This document shows positions 22,732 to 32,829 of a stretch of DNA of 64,000 bases, piece by piece. The notes under the pieces were generated by a model. That model saw only the letters and a list, made by a program, of their open reading frames with translations, had not been told where the DNA came from and made no database searches. Position 1 is the stretch's first letter. Each line of letters opens with the position of its first letter. Position numbers and translations under genes: made by a program. The DNA is taken from contig JALJCS010000001.1 of assembly GCA_023055355.1 (NCBI GenBank), forward strand, positions 73,263,381 through 73,327,380. Direction: 5' to 3'. Source of the DNA: Agelaius tricolor (lineage: Eukaryota; Chordata; Aves; Passeriformes; Icteridae).

Positions 22732-25413
22732 TCCTTGTTTTCATTTGATTATTTGACCATACTACTACCATTAACAGCCAAATAAACTATGAGAGAAAAC
22801 ACTAAACCCTGCAAGGTGTTGCTATTGCTCTGAAATAATTACTGCAGGAGCACTGGTGGCCACAAGGATCCTTCAAAGGTGAGTAGTTGGCAGCTGGATA
22901 ATAAACTCAGTTCTGAATTAGTCTCTGTTTAATTTCTGATGGAGAGGGTGAAATGGGCTTGTTGTTTCCCTTTAATGATGTGTATGAGAGCCAGATACAG
23001 CTGAATTCTTTGCACATAGCAGATTGCAGAGACTGCTGCCTAGCTATGGGTGGGATCTGCAGTTATGATTTGGCATTTCTTTTCCCCAGTGGATGGTGGA
23101 GTACAGTGAATATAAATGTCTATTTTCCCATGTGGAGCTACAAAGTGTTCCCAGCACTGGCTGGGGAATGAGTGCAGAGATGAGAGGTTCTGTGGTGGGA
23201 CTGTGGCTAAAGAAGGCCTATAAGGTTCCTCAGAAATCTGCTGCTGCTGTCTGCCCTTTCCTTCACTGTGGATGCCACAGTTCTCTGGGTAATTGAAGAC
23301 ACCATCTGACATAATTCTGAAGTATTTCCATAATAATTGCTCCAAATGTTGGTAAGCAAGAGTGAATTCTCATAACTGTTTTAGGTACTGCATCTTTTTT
23401 TTTGCTATCACTGCTTACGAAATCAAGCAGCCTGAGGGGCCAGAGACAGTTGTACAAGTCCTCACGTTTTACATGGAATGTCTTTCCTTTTCCAGCTGTT
23501 GCTGAAATCTTGAAATTATGGGAATATTTGTTTAGGGCAGGCCTAAACCACAAATATTTTTGTGGGTTTGGACAAGCAGTTTGTAATTATGGAAATTCTT
23601 TTAAGGATGAGCCTGAATTCCCAAGCTTATAATTTTTTTTTTTGATTTGGACTCATCCCTAAATTTTATTCCCACTTCTATTTTTATTCTCTCATGAAAG
23701 GACAGGAAAAAAAATCCAAAAAAGGCAAGTTCAGACAAGAATAAGAAAAAAAATAGCCACTCTTCCCTTCTTCCAAACTTCCTTTTATGAGGGGGATATG
23801 TCTCTGAAAGTCTGCAAAGGCTTTTGTGAGCAAAAGACCTATTGGAATTCTACTTTGACTCAAGTGTTCCACTCTTTCTACAAACCTCTTGCTACATCCA
23901 GTCTCTCCTTCTTCTGTGTATATCATACATAAGTATCTCATACAGTTCATAAATGTGTTACTGGTACATGCTTTGATGTGATTCTTCAATCTGCTTGCTG
24001 TTCCTCATACCTCAGGAATAAAGCCATTTGTTGAAATGTGAAGGTGATTATTTCAAAATGGGTAAAAAAGTGGAATGGACAAGTGATCCAGCATTTGAGG
24101 GTAGAACTCATGGATTCTGAGCATTATGAGATTGATTCTCAGGATTATGAGATAGACAACAAGGACATCTAGAATACAAACTCTTACTACCAACCTTTCT
24201 GGAAGGAAAAAAAAAGATCCTGCTTAAACATTTAAGGCTGACTCTAACTCCAAGGGATTAGGCTGATATCTTTATGGAAGCAGAATATTTTTATCTTTTC
24301 TTAAAGCTTCCTCTGAAGCATCTTGTGATCGTCATGAATAGGGATAAGATATTGTAATAGATCAACATGAGCTGAGGTGACTTTTACTGGGCTATGCAGT
24401 CCCTCCTATCACTATGGCTGATCAGAGAAAAAGAAAACTGAAAGGAGCCCTCGGTACCTCTACTATCCCTTGTACAATTTTGCTACAAAATATCTTCCCA
24501 GTAAAGAACAAAATGTTCCATTTTTCTCTTTTTCAGACAATTGCATCTTCTATCTAGAAATTATCTCTAAAATATCCCAAAGTGGTGGTATTCAACATGG
24601 TGGTGACCAGTAGGCACTGTTTTACAAGTGCAGAAGAAAACTGATTTGGAGTGAAATGGACTTTTCCAGAAACTGTCTTTTATATTTAACAGGTGATGTG
24701 AGCACTGATTGTGGCTGCTGACAGTGATGTGAAAACATGGAAGATATAGAGTGGTCCCTCTGTCTGCTGCTGGGAAAGTACTGGGAGCAGAACCTGGTCC
24801 TTGGAGAGCTCCAAGGGCAAGAAAACGAGGAGGTTCTGATCCCCAAATTCCTTGACTATCTTGTACATTTTTAAAAAGTTCGCAGAGAGGAGTCTAAGGG
24901 AGAGGAACCTATGGACTCACAGGGTCAAAAGCACCAACCAGAGTGGGCACAGAAAACAAGCAGGGCAAGTCCCTGTTTTGTGCAAACCCTTGCCCCACCT
25001 CCTCAGAGGTTTCCCTGTCTACTGATACCATCAGTATCTGGTTATCAGCAAAAGCATTGCTCTGTCCTCCTCACAAGCTGCCCATCACCAGAGGTGGGAG
25101 CTGCACATACATATTCTGGCTCTTCTCCCACAAATACTTCTCATTAAGTGTGACAGGCTTCTGAAGAAGTATTGTTACTTGTAAATAAAATATGGTTGCT
25201 AAGAGACACTATGATTAACATGCTGACAATACAACCTTCTTTGATTGTTTGGGCACCAATTGTCTGCTTCTGTAATCAGTGAGGAAATAATTTTTTGGAG
25301 GAGATTTGTCAGGCTGAGAAAACTAGTTTTTTTTAGTTTCTTTTAAAATTAAATTAGAGTCTAGTGTTTCCATACAAAGAAAGGGTCTCCAAGCCATAAC
25401 TCTTGTTTTGTTA

Positions 25414-25432
25414 TTTTTTTTTTTTTTTTTTT
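25414..25432. repeat. Poly-T tract (19 bases)
   Basis: An uninterrupted T run. On the minus strand it would be an A-tail, but no retrocopy body is recognised next to it. Confidence 0.85.
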
Positions 25433-27043
25433 GGCACATCATGAGTTTTGTGTTTCTGTTTATGTTAATTTTTCAGCTAGGAAAATAAGGTTAGCGTTAA
25501 TAATGTATCTGTCAAAATATTCGAATAAAGAAAACTGGAAGCTTGGGCTCATTAAATTTTCATGTATAAATTCTATATATTAATTTTCTTTTTGCTGGTT
25601 CTAGTCTCATTTTGAATTTCTCCTACTCTCAAATTCTTCCAGCTATTTGGGACTTTTGAAATTAACTTTTTTGATCTACATCTGGAAACCACTCACACCA
25701 TTATTCCTGATCCTGTAAGGGATTTGAGTCTTCTTTTCCATTAGGGGGAGACAGAAAATGGTGGTGATCCTTCTTTTTCTAGCAGATTGCCTCTGGTGCT
25801 AATGGGTGAGGCGTGGTGAAAGGAGATGAGCACACAGAACTCATCCTTCTCAGGCTGAAAATTACCCTTCTCACCTCCTGTAGCTGGATGTGTAACTGCA
25901 CTTGCATATGTTGCAACAGATGGTGTTTCAGTGAAGAATGGCTGAAAACGGCACCTTCCTACCAATGTTTCTGCCTGCTCTGTGTATTTAGAGTCATGTC
26001 TTCTTACTACAGTGTTTAAAAAGAAGTTGGATTGCCTATTAGCCTTGCAGAGCCAACTGAGAGATGATGGGTGGCATCTCTTTTCTGCTAATGTTAATGG
26101 TATTCCAAGCACAAAGCACCTGTGCTAGCACATGGAAAACAATGGTTCTGCACAGGTTCCTGTGTAGGCACAGCCTGCAGGCAGTGAAGATGCCTGCTGG
26201 AACCCAGTTCAGCCTGGATGCCCTCTGTGGTGGTGACAGATACAAAGATAAAAATCCCTCTTCTGAGACCTTGCAGTAAATGTTCATTTCCAGAACTTCA
26301 GAAAAATAAACTTACGGTACTTTTATTTCTATTTGGGGATGGACTAAACCATAAGTTTTGCAACACAACACCTGTGTGTTCACTGTTCTATGTGTAATAA
26401 ACGTGGATGATTATGCCAGAAGTTAGAGAAGGGTGCCTTGGAGTAGCTATACTCCACATTAAAAATAAACTTAAATGCATAGATGTTTACCTACTGTTTG
26501 GAAAGCACTATGACTTTCAGAAGGAGCTGAATGCCCTAGAAGATAAGCAGAAGAGTAAAGAAAATAGGTGATTTGTAGTCTGTCGAGCCATACAAAGAAA
26601 GGTAATGGTTTTGCTGTTAAACACACAGACACAAAATCAAATTTCCCCTTCCACCAAGTGCAAACAGATTACATCTAACCAGCGTAGTGTTACTTAAATA
26701 AATGTTCCTGGGTTCTATTGGACAGTTGGCTGAAACCCTCAGGTTATTTGAGCACAGTCATTGGTGGCATGCATATCTGCCCACGCAGTGATTGTGCTGA
26801 GAAACACAGGTAATCCTGGTTGTTGTATGGCACATATGTATTGGGGGTAGAGAAGATGGTGTTCTTGGTTTGACAGATTTCACCACAAGAAGGGTGGCCT
26901 AGGACTGTCTAATCAAAACCCCTCCTCATGCTGGAGATGTAATTTCTCTGAAAAGCTGAATTATGCCACTTCAGAAAGCTGTTTAAACCCATCTTAACAA
27001 CTCAGACTAACTGTGAGCTGGTACCTCATAAAATTTCATTTTG

Positions 27044-27091
27044 TATGTTGTGTCTTATTTCATTTTCTATGCTGTGTCTTATTTCAAGGTT
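27044..27091. repeat. 24-bp tandem duplication
   Basis: TATGTTGTGTCTTATTTC at 27044 recurs as TATGCTGTGTCTTATTTC at 27068, a period of 24 bases with one mismatch in the core. Local slippage is the likely origin. Confidence 0.75.
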
Positions 27092-27284
27092 AAATTTTCT
27101 AACTCCAGCTTCCAGTCATTATGTCTAATTATGATTTTGTCAGCAGGTTTGAGAATCATGCTACTGGATGGTGTTTTCATGTGTGAGGATCTGTACAAAC
27201 ACCTCAAGCCAGTTTTCAGCCTTCTGTTAAATTAACAGAACTCTTTAAGACTCGCATCTTAATATTTGTTTTCCAGTCTCTGGT

Positions 27285-28150
27285 TTAACTTGTGTGGTTT
27301 TTCAAGTTTTAGAACAGCAGTAACACTTCCCTGCTTCTATTTGACAATCACATTTTATATAACCAAGAATCATATTAACCATTTTGTCAAAGCATTACTT
27401 TGAGAGCCTATTTTGAGATGATTATCCACAATGACTCACGAGCCTGTTCCTGAGATACTGCTTTCCAAAAGAGAGTCTCACTGTACCTATAGTTTGTATT
27501 CCTGGTCCCCAGATGCATTGTTCTGTATTTGAGTGTTCTTAAATTAATTTTGTTGGAAATTAACTGTTTCAGCAGAGATTTCAGGTAACTCTGCACCAAA
27601 GCCTCATCTCTGCTACCTACTATCCTGCTCTGTTTTGTTCTTATGCTCTTTCTAGTCCACTGCTCCTTCTATAGATAGAGCAATGGCTATTTGGGGGAAG
27701 CTTGTAGAAGCACTTGTGTTTGCTGATTTCTTTATTACCATTTTCTGAACACTGGGAGATATTTTAATTTTTCTAATGTACCGCCTGTTAATTCTGCACA
27801 ATTCAAGGTTTTTTTAAAGCCAAAGTGTTTTGTGGCACTAAGTCAAATGCCTTAAAAATGAAGAATGCAGTGCCAACACATTCACCTTTACCAACAGGGC
27901 CTATAAGCCTGTCATAAAAAACAGTGTTTATTTGACAAGATTTACTTTCTACAAAACTATGTTGAGTGGCACAAATTAGGTTTAGCCACTGTTTGTTGAT
28001 AGAATCATCATTAAACTGTTCCATGCACATCAGAGAAATTTTTCAATGGCCCCTAGGTTATTTCTTTTATCCCTTATTAAACACTAGAATGACTTTGTTT
28101 TCTAGAAAATTTCAGTATCCCAACTTTAAAATTAAACTAGAAATATTATT
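27285..28150 (-). mobile_element. Ancient CR1/L3-like LINE, reverse-transcriptase remnant
   Basis: On the minus strand a frame at 28030-27803 reads ...SCQINTVFYDRLIGPVGKG..., then FKAFDLVPQNTLALK. This matches the CR1/L3-type RT region with its 'SKAFDxVxH' block of motif A. The aspartate expected two positions before 'FSKAFD' is replaced (the copy reads FFIFKAFD). Downstream blocks include 'GAGTCTCACTG', 'AGATGCATTGTTCTGTATTT' and the region at 27366-27420, which follow a LINE 3' part that I recall as shared across amniotes. Frames are broken. Weak similarity may extend past 28150. Confidence 0.7.
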
Positions 28151-30207
28151 CAGCCCTAAAAAAAAATATCTAAGGTATAACTATGTGTTGAAATTTTTTA
28201 TTTGCATGTTAACTTATGCTAGTATTTTGACAGAGATGAAGTTTAGTTAGAAAAGGTATAGAGCACTTCTTTGTTTTAGATATCAAGGTGTATTTATGAC
28301 AAATGTTTCAGTTTCCTACATTGCTGTTGAGAATTCGTCCATCTAATCTGAAACAAAACTTACAGCTGACCTAATATTATCTTTCCTCCTAATACCTGTG
28401 AACATTAATCCTCATTTCCTGAAGCCCTAGCTATGCCTAACATTAGTTATTCAACTTTGAGAAGTTCTGAGAAGTCACCTATATTTTAAGTTGTTCACCA
28501 TTCATGTATTCCCTATTTTCCTATTTACTAATTTTAGATATAATTTATTGTTATTTCAAATCTCATTTTAAAACACTGGGTTTCTTCTTTTAAGAAAGAA
28601 ACTTGTGAAATTGTCTTAAAGAACCAGAAATGGGGTTCCTCTCTCCTTTTAGATTTATCATGTTTAAACACCTATATTTCAGCTAACCACTCAGATTTTT
28701 CACTGAGAGAAATAAGAACTACTAGGGGGTGATTTAATTGATTTATCTTAGAGAGATCTTTTAGGTTGGGATGAACTGCCTAATGGAACTGCTGATTTCT
28801 CCCCTGAGGTACCTAAGTTAGACTTAATGCTTCTGAGTTTTAGAGATCTGTGTTATGGTGTACACATCCCACCTTTCTTTTTAGTAACAAACTGAACCAG
28901 CTGTCCAGAAAACATCCCTGAAGTTAAGGTCACCCCTTGTAAATCAGGCTTTCTTTCTACATCCTCAAGAGAGGATTTTAGGGAGGCTGAGTGAAAATGC
29001 ATGCCTATCAGTAATTCTTCTATGCTAATCCATAATCATTCAATGTTCTGTGACTCTGAATCACAACAATGAATGACAGCCACCTCCACCTCTTCCCTAG
29101 CTGTTACTGAGCCTTTCAAAACTGGCATAGAAACACTGATCTTTTATAAGTGCAGTTCTATGACTCTGGTTAGGACATGTCAGTGTTTTTACCATGTTTG
29201 CAGCTGTAACCTCTCTGGGCTGTCCATCTGGTTTAAGCAGAGCAGCAAATGATGCTGGGATGTATTGCTGGACGTACAGATCCTTTCAGCCTGTTCCTAC
29301 TGCTTCTTATCATGTGGCAGAAAGGTCTCAGTACATGCCTCCATGAGAATTTTACAGGAGGACATGGATGGTCTCCACAGGTGCTTGGATGCAGTGGTGC
29401 AGCCATGGTAGAGGCTGGGGGGTGCTCCAGCTGATAAGGCCTGCAGGGGGGCAGGGTTCAGTCTCTCAGGCTCAACTGGGGGTAAGTACAACTTCTGGCT
29501 CCCAAATCAGAGCTGGCCCAGGGGGTGTGTACACTGAGATGGCTTCTGCTGGGAAAACACTATGTAGACACAGTCCATGCCTGACTAATGAAGGAAGTAA
29601 TGAATCTTAAGTATTTGATTCCCTCATAGATACTGGTAATTTGCTGTTATTTCTGCTCAATCCAACAAACAAGCAGTAAATGCAGCAATACTCTTGACCA
29701 TGGTAGAGGATGCAGAACACCTCCTTCTAACAAGAGTTCTTTTTTAAAGTTGTTCAATTTTGATTTCTTTTGATCAGCTAACCCAGGATCCTGCCAGCTC
29801 TACACTAGTTACACAGTTTTGGTGCAGATAGTTCAACAGGCTGCTGTGTTTATTTCCCAGTGCAATTCTGACTAAGATTTTCCTTGCCTGCTGTCTCTGT
29901 AGCCAGCTCTTCTGGGAAACTTTGTTCTTCTACATATTTTATCAGTTCTACTTCATGAGGCCTCTGGTATGACTTTTGAATCCCTGAATTTAGAAGTCAT
30001 TCAAGCACAACCATTTTCAGATCCTTGATTCGCAGAAACCTTGATCAATTTAGGGGCAAATAGTCTTGGAAGAAAATAGACACATGGATTTAATAATGTT
30101 TAATAATGAAGTGCAATTTTTGAAATCACTGCTTATTTTGAATAATGTCCATTAATTTGTTGTTTTCCTCACACTACTTCTCAGGCATATGGTGTGATTC
30201 TGGGAAC
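28151..30207. other. Unique AT-rich stretch
   Basis: Nothing is recognised with confidence. The ancient LINE on its left may extend up to about 28700 in very decayed form. Frames at 29249-29610 have no signature. Confidence 0.45.
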
Positions 30208-30291
30208 TGTCCTGTGCAGGACCAGGAGCTGGACTTTCATGACCCTCATGGGTCCCTTCCATCTTAGGATAGTCTATGATACTATGATACT
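30208..30291 (+). mobile_element. CR1 LINE 3' end scrap
   Basis: About 84 bp: 'CCTGTGCAGGACCAGGAGCT', 'GGGTCCCTTCCATCTTAGG', then 'CTATGATACTATGATAC', a mutated form of the CR1 terminal repeats. Only the extreme 3' end of the element was inserted. Confidence 0.85.
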
Positions 30292-32406
30292 TCTCTTATT
30301 ATAGAACTCTTTTGAAAGTGGACCCAGGCATTGTTCAGAATCCGTCTGACTGGTGTGGCTTTGATCCATTAGAAAAGGTGCTTATGCTCTGTTGCATTTT
30401 TTTATGTCCTGATGGCTCCTTAAACTCTTTTTTCCTTATTCTTGTTGTATTTTATATATGATTTTTCTTTGGCTAAATTCTGGAAATTATTAATGGTTTA
30501 TAATGCATCCAATTATAATTTCTAGCAATGGACACATTTTTTCTCAAATAAGTTGATATTTGTCGGGTAATAATCAGTACTCAGGTCTGATGGCCAAAAC
30601 AAACATAACTGGTCAATGTGTTGTCTTTCCTGGAAAAATAACAGGATGCTTTTCTCTGCCTCTGCATTTCATTGATGCTGACCTGTTGCGTGTCTTAAAA
30701 ACACATCCATCACATGTCAGGTCTGCTTTTTCATTCTTTTCTTGACCATCCAAGGACACTGCCTAGGCATTTCACGTTCCAACCAGGAACTCTACTGCCT
30801 CCCTAAGTATAGTTTCCTAAGTGTAGGATAGAAACAAAAGTATCCTGCCCTCTGTATGCAGGAAAGAAAGATTTAACACTGAAAAATATTTACAGAAGTC
30901 CAGTGTGTTTCATTCCAATTCTTACCCATCTGATTCTCCACAGTGACTTTAATATAATCTCCAATACACTCTATAGTTACATTTTGTCACAGAAGTCCTG
31001 TCTTATGCATTCAACAGCACCCTCTAATTTTTAGTAGCCTAGAAGATTTTCCTTTTCAGTCAGAACATTGAAATCAGTAATTCTTCCAAACCTAGTGAGT
31101 AATCCCGCAAATCATGTTCTCATAATCAAAAGGAGATGCTAGGCAATACACAGAATAAACACAGTAGAATTCCTTTCCCCTCACTCTGGAGGGATTTGTT
31201 TTCTGTGAATCATGAGCTACCAAATATCAAATAATTATTTGCTAAATAATGAAAGATATCTCTTAAGCTCAGATGAGTCTTGGAGCAGAGTGCCTCACTA
31301 TTAAATACCACAGTATTGGTGTGATGATGCTTAAGTCACTTTGTGAATCTGGCCCAGTGATGGTGCTGTTCCTGATGTCCCTCTGAATACTTATTTGTCC
31401 TGTGTCCTGCCCTTGAATAGAGAAATAGAAGCTTCATAAAGGTGGAATTATGTAGACTTCTAGTAGAAGACAGGAAGGTCCACAGAAAATAGTGAACTGG
31501 AGTTTGTGTCTCACTTGGCAAATTTGGGGTGCTCTCATCAGGCAAGAAAGGTGAAGGTGAGACTCGGAAAGGGGATGTTGGAGTCCTGCTACAGACTGTG
31601 ACTAAGTGGCATGATTTACTCTCAGGACAGTGAAAATGCTAATGTGAGCCCTCTGAGGGAAAAAGGAGTTCTTACATCATTGTAGTATGCCACTAAAAAG
31701 AAAGTTTTACTGCTTTCCCCTGTCTCTGTCATTGGGGCTGGATCGAAGGATGTTGTCACACTTGTAATCCCCCGGGACCCAGCCCACTTACAGACAAATT
31801 GGAAAACTATTACTGTGTGGTATGAGCTTTCCTACTCTGACTGAAGACTCTGTAGGGATAAGAACTTGAGTCCTGTGGGGAATCATCATGTCTCATTCTT
31901 TTTTCTTGCCATGTTATCTGGACAGCCATGATATTTCTCCCTTGTGCAGGAGACTTCTCCCCACAATTGCTGTATTTGTCCCCATAGGCAAACATTTACA
32001 CAGCAATTTTTAAGCTGTTCTCCAGTCACCCTTTGATCCTGTGGCTCTGGAATAGTCTATCCCATCCCTTAGTCCACACTCCCATGAGACAGGAAACTTG
32101 GGTCAGATGAGGACTGAGAAATTTGCACACCAAAAATTAACCCTTACTGTTGAAGCTCAGTCTTTGATGTTGAATTTCCTTGTTCTGCCTATAATTTCCT
32201 CTGGAAGGAAGGTCAATGCCATGTACTGCTTTGGATAGCTTATTACCTAATAGGGTTTGTGCTCACCTACACAGAGCCATCTTTTCTTTTACTGCAACTG
32301 TGCCTACAGTGTGATTGGCACCATGTTGTAAATAATTAGTGAAAGTAATGATATAACTCCCTGTGGTAATCTCATCCTATTTAGGATACAACTACAATCT
32401 GAACTT
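30292..32406. other. Unique stretch
   Basis: No gene or repeat recognised. Short frames at 30560, 31336 and 31810 lack splice or family support. Confidence 0.5.
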
Positions 32407-32462
32407 CAATAACACCTTTGACATAATCAAACATCCCAGAGCCCTTTACAAAGCCATAAATT
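32407..32462 (-). repeat. Ancient amniote SINE/LINE tail, diverged
   Basis: The plus strand reads AATAACACCTTTGACAT, then CATCCCAGAGCCCTTTACAA, then AGCCATAAATTA. This follows the inverse of an old amniote repeat tail whose core is 'AAGCGCTTTGAGATCC' with 'GGATGAAAGGCGCTAT'. A second, plus-strand copy of the same type is at 53651-53712. Such tails are often retained near conserved sequence. The exact family (AmnSINE-, MIR- or L3-like) cannot be fixed by eye. Confidence 0.5.
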
Positions 32463-32468
32463 ACTCAC

Positions 32469-32711
32469 CTGTAAAGTAATGACTGCAGGGAATTACAGCA
32501 GGCAATGAGTCCATTGATCGCCAGTGGTACAAAATGAAGGAGAGGACGTACAACAGAGGCCACTCCACAACTCTCTTCCTTCGGAAATTTCCATAGTGCC
32601 TTTAATTTCTGCATGTATCTCTTTTCTTCCCCACAGAGACACGAGAGGAGGAAGACCACCTTGCTCTGACAGTCAAGGACACCTTCATCCATGCTGAGCT
32701 GTAAATCCCGT
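32469..32711 (-). other. Exon-like frame with splice signals (minus reading), unidentified
   Basis: On the minus strand a 243-bp open frame is bounded by an acceptor-like 'CCCATCACTTTCAG' before 32711 and a strong donor, ACAG|GTGAGTAA, after 32469. Its length is a multiple of three, so skipping would keep the frame. The encoded stretch (CQSKVVFLLSCLCGEEKRYMQ region) is protein-like and its codons favour G/C at the third base more than the surroundings suggest. I recognise no family. The opposite strand has its own exon signature in the same place, so at most one reading is likely right, and both could be chance. Confidence 0.25.
32637..32704 (+). other. Terminal-exon-like frame (plus reading), unidentified
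   Basis: A strong acceptor, a long pyrimidine run ending CTTCCCCACAG, ends at 32636. It is followed by 21 codons reading TREEEDHLALTVKDTFIHAE then L, and TAA at 32702-32704. An AATAAA lies about 90 bases further (near 32796). This is the layout of a short last coding exon with a compact 3' end. No earlier exon of the same gene is recognised in the window, and I cannot name a protein with this C-terminus. Confidence 0.25.
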
Positions 32712-32829
32712 CTGAAAGTGATGGGATATTAGGCAGGACACAAATGTATGAGCTTATAGCCTGCAGGGAAAACTGCTCTTTAGCCAGTGATGCAAATAAA
32801 CAAGTAAGTCACTTCCTTAAATTTGCATG

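Larger units (their letters stand above)
21977..27284. other. Long unique stretch
   Basis: No gene or interspersed repeat is recognised in about 5.3 kb. It holds a T/G-rich simple run (22690-22731), a 19-base T tract (25414-25432), a 24-bp duplicated segment (27044-27091), and several frames of 60-123 codons. A plus frame at 26064-26279 starts with a signal-peptide-like stretch and is followed by AATAAA near 26304; it is noted as a finding only. Confidence 0.5.

Noticed and set aside
23402..23632. Plus-strand frame after a CTTTTCCAG acceptor-like site
   Set aside because: No family resemblance and no partner exon; composition follows the local AT-rich background.
24686..24868. Minus frame of 60 codons that looks mildly protein-like
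   Set aside because: No splice acceptor, only a weak GTTAAA donor-like site, and an overlapping frame of similar quality exists in the same place.
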